A stretch of DNA of 64,000 nucleotides, taken from the NCBI GenBank assembly GCA_002862095.1, contig PHSQ01000003.1:372001-436000 (forward strand), written 5' to 3'. Numbering within the stretch: position 1 is the stretch's first letter; the number at the start of each line of letters is the position of its first letter. Under the pieces are notes generated by a model. It did not search any database. It saw only the letters and a program-made list of their open reading frames with translations, and was not told the origin of the DNA. Origin of the DNA: Methylocystis sp. KS32. Its GTDB lineage: Bacteria > Pseudomonadota > Alphaproteobacteria > Rhizobiales > Beijerinckiaceae. Below, in pieces: positions 1 through 9,207 of the stretch. Position numbers and translations under genes: made by a program.

Positions 1-2
1 AA

Positions 3-1469
3 ATCTTCGTTGCTTCAGACGAAGCCGAAGCGCTCGCGGCTATGCGTGCATATTATAACGGAGCCCCAATTCGAGTTGTCGAAAACGAGCGTGCGGCGGT
101 AGCGCAATGGGCGGAAGCCGCAAGCGCCCCGACGTCTCCGCTGCCCGAGATTCCGGTTTGGCGCGACGAGGACGTGCTCGATACCTGGTTCTCCTCGGCG
201 CTGTGGCCTTTCTCGACTCTCGGCTGGCCCGACGAGACGCCGGAGCTGAAGCGCTTTTATCCCACCAATGTGCTCGTCACCGGCTTCGACATCATCTTCT
301 TCTGGGTCGCCCGCATGATGATGATGGGGCTGTATTTCCAAAAAGAGGTTCCCTTCCTCGACGTCTATATCCATGCGCTCGTCCGTGACGAGAAGGGCGC
401 CAAGATGTCGAAGTCGAAGGGCAATGTCATCGACCCGCTGCATCTCGTCACGGATTACGGCGCGGACGCTCTGCGCTTCACGCTGGTCGCGATGGCGGCG
501 CAGGGCAGGGACATCAAGCTTTCGACCAGCCGCGTCGAAGGCTACCGCAATTTCGCGACCAAGCTCTGGAACGCCTCGCGCTTCGCCGAGGTCAACGGCT
601 GCGCCCGCGTCAAAGGCTATGACCCCGCCGCCAACAAGATCACGCTGAACCGCTGGATCGTCACCGAGGCGGCGCGGGCCGCGCGCGACATCGGCGCGGC
701 GGTCGAAGCCTACCGATTCAACGACGCCGCCAACGCCGCCTATCGCTTCGTGTGGAACATTTTCTGCGACTGGTATGTGGAGCTGACGAAGCCATTGCTT
801 CAGGGCGAGGACGGCCCGGCCAAGGACGAGACCCGCGCCTGCACCAGCTTCGTGCTCGACCAGATCTATGCGATGTTGCATCCGTTTATGCCCTTCATCA
901 CCGAGGAGCTTTGGGCGATCAAGGGCGCGGAGGGCGAGAAGCGCGAGGGGCTGCTGGCGCTGGCGCGCTGGCCGAGGCTGGAGGGTTTCGAGGACGTCGC
1001 CGCCGAGGCGGAGGTCGGCTGGATCGTGGAGTTGATTTCCGAGACGCGCTCGGTGCGGGCGGAGATGAACCTTCCCGCCGGCGCAGAAATCCCGCTCGAA
1101 ATCGTCGGAGCCTCCGAAGAGAGCAAGGCCCGCGCCCTGGCCTGGGAAGACACGCTGAAAAGACTGGCGCGCTTTTCGCGCGTCTCCTTCGTGGACGCCG
1201 CGCCGAAAAGCAGCGCGCAATTCCTGGTGCGAGGCGTTCTCGCGGCCTTGCCGCTCGAAGGGATCATCGATCTCGCCGCCGAGGCTAGGCGGCTCGACAA
1301 GGAGATCGAAAAGCTCGACGGCGAAGTCAGGAAACTCGAGGCCAAACTCGCCAATCCCGGCTTCCTCGCCAAGGCCGAGGAAGAAGTGATCGACGAGCAC
1401 AAGGAACGCCGTGACGTCGCTCTCGCCCGTATCGAAAAACTGCGCGCGGCGCGCGCGCGACTGGGATAG
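3..1469 (+). CDS. valS: valyl-tRNA synthetase, C-terminal part (5' end outside window)
   Basis: Open frame from the window edge (IFVASDEAEALAAMRAYYNG...). Contains the class I aaRS KMSKS motif (GAKMSKSKGNVIDP), W.SSALWPFSTLGWP and a C-terminal coiled coil typical of ValS. Confidence 0.97.
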   Translation: MFVASDEAEALAAMRAYYNGAPIRVVENERAAVAQWAEAASAPTSPLPEIPVWRDEDVLDTWFSSALWPFSTLGWPDETPELKRFYPTNVLVTGFDIIFFWVARMMMMGLYFQKEVPFLDVYIHALVRDEKGAKMSKSKGNVIDPLHLVTDYGADALRFTLVAMAAQGRDIKLSTSRVEGYRNFATKLWNASRFAEVNGCARVKGYDPAANKITLNRWIVTEAARAARDIGAAVEAYRFNDAANAAYRFVWNIFCDWYVELTKPLLQGEDGPAKDETRACTSFVLDQIYAMLHPFMPFITEELWAIKGAEGEKREGLLALARWPRLEGFEDVAAEAEVGWIVELISETRSVRAEMNLPAGAEIPLEIVGASEESKARALAWEDTLKRLARFSRVSFVDAAPKSSAQFLVRGVLAALPLEGIIDLAAEARRLDKEIEKLDGEVRKLEAKLANPGFLAKAEEEVIDEHKERRDVALARIEKLRAARARLG

Positions 1470-1484
1470 GCCCGCCGGGAGGCA

Positions 1485-2345
1485 ATGCGAATGAAGTCGA
1501 GCTTTATCGGTTGGGCCGTCTTCAAACGCGCGTTCGCGCCAGCTTTTTTCGGCGTGGCGCTGCTCTTTCAACCAGCTTCCGCCGCCGAATGCGGGCAAAC
1601 TGCGGCCGGTTTCGAAAACTGGCTCTCCGATTTCAGGCGGGAGGCCGCGAGCGCGGGCGTTTCGCAAGCCGCGATCGATTCGGCCTTGCGAGGCGTCTCC
1701 TACGACCGCGCGGTGATCTCGCGGGACCGGAGTCAGGGGGTGTTCCACCAGAGCCTGGAGCGGTTTTCCGGGCATTTGCTCAGCTCCTGGCGGATCTCGA
1801 AAGCAAAGGCGCTATTGCAGCGCCACGCGGCGCTCTTTCGCGCCGTCGAGCAGGAATATGGCGTCCCCGGCGCGGTCTTGGTCGCGATCTGGGGGCTCGA
1901 AACGAGCTTCGGCGCCGACAACGGCAATTTCAAGATTTTCGACGCGCTGGCGACTCTCGCATACGACTGCCGGCGCTCGGAGCGGTTTCGCGCCGAACTG
2001 ATGGACGCGCTGCGCATCGTGGAGAGAGGCGACATGTCGCCCGCGCAAATGCGGGGGGACTGGGCTGGCGAAATCGGCCAGACCCAATTCCTCCCGTCCT
2101 CTTATCTGAAATACGCGGTCGATTTTGACGGCGACGGCCGCCGCGACCTGCTCCACGACACGGCCGACGCGCTCGCCTCCACCGCCAATTTCCTGCGCGC
2201 CAATGGCTGGCGGCGCGGCGCCGGTTGGGACGAAGGCGAGCCCAATTTTCCGGTATTGCTGGAATGGAACAAGGCGCGGATCTATGCCGAGACCATCGCG
2301 CTCTTCGCCGACAAGCTCTACGGCCGCGTCGGCGGAGCGAATTAA
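1485..2345 (+). CDS. lytic murein transglycosylase (MltB-like)
   Basis: Signal-peptide-like N-terminus; FENWLSDFRREAASAGVSQAAIDSAL and AIWGLETSFGADNGNF / GEIGQTQFLPSSYLKYAVDFDGDG motifs of the MltB family. Confidence 0.92.
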   Translation: MRMKSSFIGWAVFKRAFAPAFFGVALLFQPASAAECGQTAAGFENWLSDFRREAASAGVSQAAIDSALRGVSYDRAVISRDRSQGVFHQSLERFSGHLLSSWRISKAKALLQRHAALFRAVEQEYGVPGAVLVAIWGLETSFGADNGNFKIFDALATLAYDCRRSERFRAELMDALRIVERGDMSPAQMRGDWAGEIGQTQFLPSSYLKYAVDFDGDGRRDLLHDTADALASTANFLRANGWRRGAGWDEGEPNFPVLLEWNKARIYAETIALFADKLYGRVGGAN

Positions 2346-2364
2346 GCGCGCGAACAACTTTTTA

Positions 2365-2388
2365 GCCCTCTCCGTCCAGGGAGAGGGC
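2365..2388. terminator. hairpin between convergent genes, possible terminator
   Basis: GCCCTCTCC-gtccag-GGAGAGGGC perfect 9-bp stem between the stop codons of the transglycosylase and the 2399 gene. There is no strong T-run after the stem on either strand. Confidence 0.45.
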
Positions 2389-2398
2389 TTGGCTGTTC

Positions 2399-3106
2399 TT
2401 ACTCGGCCGGCGTCGCCGCCGGATCGTGAGGCTCGGGGTCCTCGGGCGGCGCGATCGGCTTCACCGGCGCGGGCGGCGTCAGCTTGCGGTGATGCATGTA
2501 GATAAAAAAGAGCGCGATCACGCCGAGCGTCAGGAGGATGTACACAGGCAAGGTTCTCATGAAGGTCTTGCCAACGGAAAACGGGAAGCGCGACACCCAG
2601 CGCTCGCCGTGATCCCCAAGAACCGTCACGATTCCCACAAAATAACCCGCTTCGGGAAAATCGTGCTCGAAGTTGATCGTGCCGGTCGGGTAGAGCTTGG
2701 GCTCGCGATAAGCGATGGTCACGGCGTCGAGGTCCGCGTTTTCTGTTTCCTCGCTCCCAATGTCCTTGACGATCCGAATCTCCACCTTCATGTCGCGCAA
2801 TTCAGGCTGCTCGTCGTCGAGCACCATGATCATGCGTCCGATGGCCGGGATATCCTCGCAGAATTCGTTTTTCGAGGCGTCCGGCGTGTAGCCGGTGAAG
2901 TTCATGATGTCGGGGCCGATGAACAGACGGCAGCGACCTTCGGCGGCGCCCAGACGGCCATGAGCCGACGCAGGGGACGAAACGCACAGCGCCGCTGCGA
3001 CCATAAGTCCTATAGACAATGTGGCGCATGTCGCGGCTAATGAATCGACAAGGCGGGGAACGCCTTTTCGAAACGGGCAAGGCGCCGATGATTCGTCGTC
3101 ACGCAT
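2399..3106 (-). CDS. uncharacterised exported protein with C-terminal transmembrane helix
   Basis: ATG at 3106 preceded by AAGGAGG; N-terminal signal/TM (LSIGLMVAAALCVSSPASAHG), periplasmic domain with Cys residues, C-terminal TM (LPVYILLTLGVIALFFIYM). Confidence 0.8.
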   Translation of the reverse strand: MRDDESSAPCPFRKGVPRLVDSLAATCATLSIGLMVAAALCVSSPASAHGRLGAAEGRCRLFIGPDIMNFTGYTPDASKNEFCEDIPAIGRMIMVLDDEQPELRDMKVEIRIVKDIGSEETENADLDAVTIAYREPKLYPTGTINFEHDFPEAGYFVGIVTVLGDHGERWVSRFPFSVGKTFMRTLPVYILLTLGVIALFFIYMHHRKLTPPAPVKPIAPPEDPEPHDPAATPAE

Positions 3107-3722
3107 TGTGTTCCTCCTTGGTCTCCATGTTGCAAGGACAGGCGACACTAGGGACATTACACGGGCCGCGCCCGCTCTATCGTAAGCGCTTGGGGCGCGG
3201 ATTGTCATTCAACCATGTTACCGCATTCTTTTGTCTCGGCAAGTGCCTCTAGTCAAAGTCGGCGAGAATGCGCTGCGGGCGAGGGGAATCGGGGAGATTT
3301 TGGAACAGAGGAACTGTCCATCGTTGCAGTATATTCAATGCATATCTTCCCCTCGGCGCCTCAATCAGAGGTAGTTGTAAAGTAATATTCGATCACCGGC
3401 TTGGCTCTCATGAAATAAATCATGACAATAGTGTCGGTTTGCCCAGCTTTTGCGCCGCATATGCGATGCGTGGATCGCGCTTTCGTCCCTGACGAGTGGC
3501 GTTTCGCCCGCCGCGATTGCATTGCTGCTTGAAAATGCGAGATTCTTGTGGGGCCGACGGATTCATCGCTTCGGCGGGCGAAAGAAACCGCCGGCAAGCT
3601 TAACAAGAGTTCATGCGCCGCATGTCTTGTCACACCGGATGACAAGCGCCATATTCACCCGCAGGGCCGCGCCGTGGGCTAAGCAGCAGCGCGCGCTATC
3701 TCGCCTGGATTAAGAGGAACTC

Positions 3723-4484
3723 ATGTCGAATTTTGACCGCAACACCAGCTTCGGGGCGCGGGTCGCCAGAAAAGCGACTGCGGAGATAGATCAGGGCCTG
3801 CGCGCCTATATGCTGGGCGTTTACAACTACATGACGCTCGGGCTCGGCGTCACCGGCCTCGTCGCGCTAGGCGCCCAAATGCTTGCCGTCACGCATGACG
3901 CCGCCGGCCGCTTGGCGCTGACCCCATTCGGCCAACTGATCTATACCAGTCCGCTTCGGTGGATCATCGTGTTTTCGCCGTTGGCGTTCGTGTTCTTCCT
4001 CAGCGCCCGCGCCAACGTCATGTCGGCGGCCACGGCCCGGACCATGTTCCTGTCCTTCGCGGCCCTGATCGGGCTGTCGATGTCGTTCCTGCTGATGGTC
4101 TACACCGGCGCCTCAGTCGCCCGGGTCTTCTTCATCACGGCGGCGGCTTTCGGCGGCCTCAGCATATACGGATACATGACCAACCGCGACCTGTCTCCGG
4201 TAGGCTCGTTCCTGATCATGGGCGTTTGGGGTCTGGTGATCGCCGGCGTCGTGAACATCTTCCTCCACAGCTCGAGTCTTCAGTTCGGACTTTCGATTCT
4301 GGCGGTGCTGATATTCTCCGGCCTGACGGCGTGGGACACCCAGGCCATCAAGGACGAATATTACGCTGGCGACGGCTACGAAGCGGTCCAGAAGAAGAGC
4401 GTGTTCGGAGCGCTGCGGTTGTATCTAGACTTCATCAACATGTTCCAGTCGCTGCTCTATCTGTTCGGCGACCGCAACGACTGA
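3723..4484 (+). CDS. Bax inhibitor-1/YccA family membrane protein
   Basis: Polytopic protein; LGVTGLVALGAQ...SAATARTMFLSFAALIGLSMS...GLTAWDTQAIKDEYY...SVFGALRLYLDFINMFQSLLYLFGDRND signature of the UPF0005/YccA family. Confidence 0.95.
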   Translation: MSNFDRNTSFGARVARKATAEIDQGLRAYMLGVYNYMTLGLGVTGLVALGAQMLAVTHDAAGRLALTPFGQLIYTSPLRWIIVFSPLAFVFFLSARANVMSAATARTMFLSFAALIGLSMSFLLMVYTGASVARVFFITAAAFGGLSIYGYMTNRDLSPVGSFLIMGVWGLVIAGVVNIFLHSSSLQFGLSILAVLIFSGLTAWDTQAIKDEYYAGDGYEAVQKKSVFGALRLYLDFINMFQSLLYLFGDRND

Positions 4485-4506
4485 TATCCCGGAAGCGGAA
4501 AAGTCG

Positions 4507-4537
4507 AAGGCCCCGTCGCGACGGCGGGGCCTTTTTC
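4507..4537 (+). terminator. Rho-independent terminator after yccA-like gene
   Basis: GGCCCCG-tcgcgacgg-CGGGGCC followed by TTTTT. Confidence 0.85.
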
Positions 4538-4979
4538 ATTCCGCGCCGACGAGTCGGAATTTTCGATTCAATACGCCGACGACGCGGGCGAGATCCTGGC
4601 CTCGGCGCAAAACGAGTCCGCTGGCGTCGATTACGCTATAGGCGCACTGTTTCCGCGCGAGGGCCGGGTTCTTCTCGATTCGGTAGAGCGGGGTTTCGCA
4701 GCTTCGGCGGAAAATCGAAAAAACCGCTTTGGACGTCGAAAAGTCCAGCGCATAGTCGCGCCAGTCGCCGCTCGCCACGCGCGCCCCGTAAAGGTCGAAT
4801 ATGACACGCAGCTCGCTTCGATCGAAGGAAACGATAGTTGGCGCGTCCCGCCGCGCCGGTGGAACCTGAGGCTTGTTCCGCCAATCCGCGCCCAGCCTCT
4901 CGACCTGGGTCAAATGGCCCGCGACGAGTGTCAAATGGGCCGCGCCGTTGCGATGTTGATCCGGTTCGCCGTCCTTCAT
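4536..4979 (-). CDS. DUF2794 domain-containing protein
   Basis: VSFDRSELRVIFDLYGARVASGDWRDYALDFSTSKAVFSIFRRSCETPLYRIEKNPALARKQCAYSVIDASGLVLRRGQDL matches the alphaproteobacterial DUF2794 pattern; ATG at 4979. Confidence 0.88.
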   Translation of the reverse strand: MKDGEPDQHRNGAAHLTLVAGHLTQVERLGADWRNKPQVPPARRDAPTIVSFDRSELRVIFDLYGARVASGDWRDYALDFSTSKAVFSIFRRSCETPLYRIEKNPALARKQCAYSVIDASGLVLRRGQDLARVVGVLNRKFRLVGAE

Positions 4980-5506
4980 GCGCGATCCTCCATGAGAGGC
5001 GTTTGAAATGCTTGCGGAGCGCATGTTTGCTCGCTCTCGCGGGAAGAGCAAGCATCCGATGACAGAATTGCGACTGTCGTTGTTTCGCGCGACGTGAACA
5101 AGATTTCATGATTTGGCCGAAGTCGGGCCACTTGCAGGTCAAGAGCAACACCCAATATCTGCACTATTGCCTCGGCCGGCAGCGGCGCGCTTTTCCGGAT
5201 TTCGTCAGCCCCCCAGCCCCCCGGAAGGGCGCACGCCTTCAGCGCCGGCGCGTACGTGGCGATGGGCGAGCTGGCGGGAGAAGTAATGGCTCCCGCCGGC
5301 TCGTCTTGTACCGGCGAGGTTCGACCTCGTCATCGCGAACTTGCATTTTCATCGTCATCGCCGATATGAGTCGCGGGTCCGATGGCGAAGCGCGCTAGTT
5401 TCGGGAATCATCGATTCCCGATATGTCGGTTTCCTCGTCGTGTCCGCTTGTCATCGTAGAACCACGCGTCGCTTCGCGAACGACGATTCAACGATGGTGG
5501 ATACTA

Positions 5507-5618
5507 GAGCGTTTTCCGACCAGACGGAATCGTCTGGTCGATAAGAAATCGCTCCAGATTCAAAAAGCGGGAGCAAAATCTAGTCGAAAAAGTCTATCAA
5601 CTTTTTCGGATTTTGCTC
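5507..5618. repeat. double-hairpin intergenic element upstream of htpG
   Basis: Hairpin 1 CGACCAGACG-gaat-CGTCTGGTCG (5517-5540) with outer GAGCG/CGCTC arms; hairpin 2 GAGCAAAATC-tagt-CGAAAAAGT-ctatca-ACTTTTTCG-GATTTTGCTC (5571-5618). Confidence 0.8.
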
Positions 5619-5678
5619 TAGGCGCTTGCCAAGAGCCTCGGCGCGTCTCGCTCAGTCGCGCCTTTTCATCCTGGATCA

Positions 5679-7598
5679 TTGGAGCAGAAAAAAGTGATCG
5701 ACGCTTCCGCCGCAATCGACTCAGACGCGCAAGTCACCAGCCACGGATTCACCGCGGACGTCGCGCGTTTGCTTCAGTTAATGGCGCATTCCGTTTATTC
5801 CGAGCGTGAAGTCTTCCTGCGCGAACTGGTTTCCAACGCCGCCGACGCCAGCGAGAAACTACGCTACGAGGCGCTTTCCAACGAATCGCTGGCCGCGCGG
5901 GCGGGGTCGCCTCTCGTCGCAATCTCGTTGGACAAGGACAAAAAGACCCTGACGGTGGCCGACAATGGCGTCGGCATGAGCCGCGAGGAGCTGGTTTCCG
6001 CTCTCGGCACGATCGCTAATTCCGGCACGCGCGCCTTTCTCGACAAGATCAACGCCGATGGCGCTTCGGATAACGGCCAGAGCCTCATTGGCCAGTTCGG
6101 CGTTGGCTTTTATTCGGTGTTCATGGTCGCGGATCTGGTCGAGGTCGCGACCCGCCGGGCTGGTTCCGACGAGGCCTGGTTGTGGACCTCGGACGGCAAA
6201 GGCTCTTATCGGATCGCGTCGGCGAAGCCCGAGGAGGCTCCCGCAGTTGGTACGCGCGTCACGCTCCATCTCAATAGCGAGAGCGAGGAATTTCTGGACC
6301 CCCACCGGATCGAGCGCGCGCTGCGCGAGCATTCGGGCGCCTTGGCGATTCCCATCGAGATCATAGGCGCTCCGGGAGAGGAGCCGCGTCGGATCAGCGA
6401 TGGCGCGGCGCTGTGGACCAAGCCGAAATCCGAAATATCGAACGAGGAATACGCCGATTTTTATCGCCAGCTTGCTGGCCAGTTCGACGAACCGGCGCTG
6501 ACGATACATTGGAGAGCGGAAGGGCGCACCGAATACACGGTTCTCGCCTTCGTGCCGGGCTCGCGGCCTCTGGATCTTTTCGATCCGTTGCGCAAGAGCA
6601 AGAGCAAGCTTTATGTGCGGCGCGTGCTGATCTCCAAGGAAATCCAGTTGCTGCCGGCCTGGTTGCGCTTCGTGCGCCTGGTCGTCGACAGCGCCGACAT
6701 TCCGCTCAACGTCTCTCGCGAGATGGTGCAGCAGAGCCCCGTCGTCGCGCAACTCGGCAAGGCGATCGCGTCACGCATCGTTCAGGAGCTGAGTAAGCTC
6801 GCCGAGTCCGAACCAGAAAAATTCGCCAAGGTGTGGGCGGATTTCGGCGCCGTCATCAAGGAAGGCCTGCACGAGGATCCGCAGCGGCGAGACGACATCT
6901 TCAAGATCGCCCGCTTCGCCTCGACCCGCGCGGCTGAGAAAACCCGCACGCTGAAGGACTATGTCTCGGAGCTGCGGGAGCACCAGACCGCGATCTATTA
7001 TCTGGTCGGCGACGACCGTAAGCGGCTGGCGCAAAGTCCCCAGATCGAGGAATTCGCCGCGCGCGGCGTCGAGGTTCTCCTCCTCGACGATCCGGTCGAC
7101 GCCTTTTGGGTGACGAGTTGCGTTGGTTTCGAGGGCAAACCGTTCAAATCCGTCACGCAGGGCGGGGCGGATTTGTCGCTGGTGCCGCTGAAGGAAGGCG
7201 AGGCGGAGCAGCCTGCCCCGGAGGCGAGCGGCGAGGTTGCGAGTCTGGTCGGGCGAATGAAGGAAACCCTGAAGGAATATGTCGACGACGTGCGCGTTTC
7301 GACCAGGCTGAGGGAAAGCGCCGTTTGCCTGATCGCGCCCGAGCATGGGCTCGATCGCCAACTCGCGCGCTTGCTGGCGGAGCATGGTCAGGCCGGCGCG
7401 CTCGGCAAACCGGTGCTAGAAATCAATCCGCGCCACCCGGCCATCACGGCGCTCGCGCGATCCGGGCCGGGGCCGGACACGGAAGACAGTTGCTTCATGC
7501 TGCTTGATCTCGCGCGCATCGCCGATGGGGAACTGCCGGTCGACGCGAGCGCCTTCGCACGACGTTTGACCGCGCGGCTCGCCAAGGGCGCGGCCTGA
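5679..7598 (+). CDS. htpG: molecular chaperone HtpG (Hsp90)
   Basis: LMAHSVYSEREVFLRELVSNAADASEKLRYEAL, DNGVGMSREEL, GTIANSGT, GQFGVGFYSVFMVAD. Start (TTG 5679 or GTG 5694) uncertain. Confidence 0.97.
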   Translation: MEQKKVIDASAAIDSDAQVTSHGFTADVARLLQLMAHSVYSEREVFLRELVSNAADASEKLRYEALSNESLAARAGSPLVAISLDKDKKTLTVADNGVGMSREELVSALGTIANSGTRAFLDKINADGASDNGQSLIGQFGVGFYSVFMVADLVEVATRRAGSDEAWLWTSDGKGSYRIASAKPEEAPAVGTRVTLHLNSESEEFLDPHRIERALREHSGALAIPIEIIGAPGEEPRRISDGAALWTKPKSEISNEEYADFYRQLAGQFDEPALTIHWRAEGRTEYTVLAFVPGSRPLDLFDPLRKSKSKLYVRRVLISKEIQLLPAWLRFVRLVVDSADIPLNVSREMVQQSPVVAQLGKAIASRIVQELSKLAESEPEKFAKVWADFGAVIKEGLHEDPQRRDDIFKIARFASTRAAEKTRTLKDYVSELREHQTAIYYLVGDDRKRLAQSPQIEEFAARGVEVLLLDDPVDAFWVTSCVGFEGKPFKSVTQGGADLSLVPLKEGEAEQPAPEASGEVASLVGRMKETLKEYVDDVRVSTRLRESAVCLIAPEHGLDRQLARLLAEHGQAGALGKPVLEINPRHPAITALARSGPGPDTEDSCFMLLDLARIADGELPVDASAFARRLTARLAKGAA

Positions 7599-7611
7599 TC
7601 GCGGCGCGCCG

Positions 7612-8514
7612 ATGGCGGGAAAATCGGGCGCCGCTGCCGCCCTGGTCGGCTCCGCCACGCGCGCGCAAGCCGTCGCGGCGATTTCGAAATTGCTCGCGTC
7701 GAGCGGCGTGGAGGAAGCGCGGTTCGACGCGCGCGCGCTGCTTTTCGCCGCAGCGGGGATAACCCATGCGGAGCTTGTGCTCGAACCCGATGCGCCGTTG
7801 GGAGAGGATGCCGCCCAGCGCCTTAATCTTTACGCGGCGCGACGCGCCAGCCGCGAGCCGGTCTCGCGCATTCTGGAGACGCGGGGGTTTTGGACTCTCG
7901 ATCTTGGTGTCGCGCCGGGGGTGCTCGATCCCAGGGCGGACACGGAGACCGTCGTCGATCTGGCCTTGCGCCTGCTCTCGAATCGTCGAAACGATCCTCT
8001 CGCGATCCTCGACCTTGGCTCCGGCTCGGGCGCAATCGTTTGCGCGTTGTTGAGCGAATTGCCGCGCGCCTTTGGCGTGGCCGTCGATGTTTCGGCGCCG
8101 GCCTGCGCGCTGACGAAAGCGAATCTCGCCCGTTGCGGCGTCGCCGACCGCGCGCGCGTCGTGCGAGGGCGTTGGGCCACGGCGATCCGCTCCCGTTTCG
8201 ATCTCGTGGTTTCGAATCCGCCCTATGTCAAGAGCGGCGAGATCGACGGTCTGGCTCCCGAAGTGCTGCTGCACGATCCAAGACTAGCGCTGGACGGCGG
8301 AGACGACGGTCTCGAATGCTACCGGGAGATCATACGGGCTTTGCCTTGCAGGCTCGCGCCAGACGGCTTCGCGCTCGTGGAGGCGGGGGCGGAACAAGCG
8401 CGAGGCATTGTCGAAATATTCGCGGAGGCGGGGCTCGAAGTCGAGGCGACCGCCCGCGACGTGGAGGGCCACGAGAGGGCCGTGGCGGCGCGGCTGGCAA
8501 AAACCCAAGCGTGA
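7612..8514 (+). CDS. prmC: peptide chain release factor N(5)-glutamine methyltransferase
   Basis: ILDLGSGSGAIVCALLSELP and catalytic NPPY motif (VVSNPPYVKSGEIDGL) of the HemK/PrmC family. Confidence 0.95.
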   Translation: MAGKSGAAAALVGSATRAQAVAAISKLLASSGVEEARFDARALLFAAAGITHAELVLEPDAPLGEDAAQRLNLYAARRASREPVSRILETRGFWTLDLGVAPGVLDPRADTETVVDLALRLLSNRRNDPLAILDLGSGSGAIVCALLSELPRAFGVAVDVSAPACALTKANLARCGVADRARVVRGRWATAIRSRFDLVVSNPPYVKSGEIDGLAPEVLLHDPRLALDGGDDGLECYREIIRALPCRLAPDGFALVEAGAEQARGIVEIFAEAGLEVEATARDVEGHERAVAARLAKTQA

Positions 8515-9207
8515 CAATTAGGGTACAGTTTTGGTTTTTTGTTCTCTGTCGGTCCGGTTGCTCTTGGCGATCCCGAGCCTATCTTGTATAGGAGAGATGG
8601 ATAAACGAGTTTTGCTGACTTTGGGCGTGGTAAGCCGTCAGCGCTTCTTGATGGCATTTCGCGGCAGCCAAAAGCGGCGCCGAGAAGCCATAAGGACAGG
8701 GCAGGCCGCAATTAAAAGCGCTGACCCGTCCACCTTGCGCAACCCGCATCCGTCTTAGCAGCGGCCTTTAGCAGGAACAGCCTTGAGCTGGAGCGTTTTG
8801 AGGGAATATCGGAGCCTGCCGATTAGCCAGTAGCGGAAAGAAGCTCAGGCCGGTTCTACGCGCATATCACGCTCCGGCTTTTAGAATCGATCGCGTTGTC
8901 GGCGCAAACGCGGCATGATCTAGCGGTAAAGCGGGAGCGGCGGGTAGGTGGCTCGCGACGAGCGCAAGCCGAACCATGGAGCTTTCTAGAGCGCCGGTTT
9001 GGCGAAGGGGCCGAAAAGCGGGGCGGACCGTTTCAAGGGCGAAGGATCAATTGGCCAGGCGACGGTCGTCGCGGCTCATGGGAACGCTTCCGCAAGTAAA
9101 GAATGATCGTCACACGAGAACAGCGCGCGCGACGCGTCGTCAATCTCATCCAGGCGAATTGAGGCGAGAGTCGGGCGCCGATCGAAAGGGACTATTGGGG
9201 ATTGTCA

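Noticed and set aside
15-1775. 586-aa minus-strand ORF opposite valS
   Set aside because: Antisense shadow ORF of a GC-rich conserved gene; translation is low-complexity and lacks recognisable domains.
8515-9200. Short ORFs (8531-8758, 8896-9099) between prmC and DUF4167 gene
   Set aside because: No domain resemblance or convincing start context; treated as intergenic.
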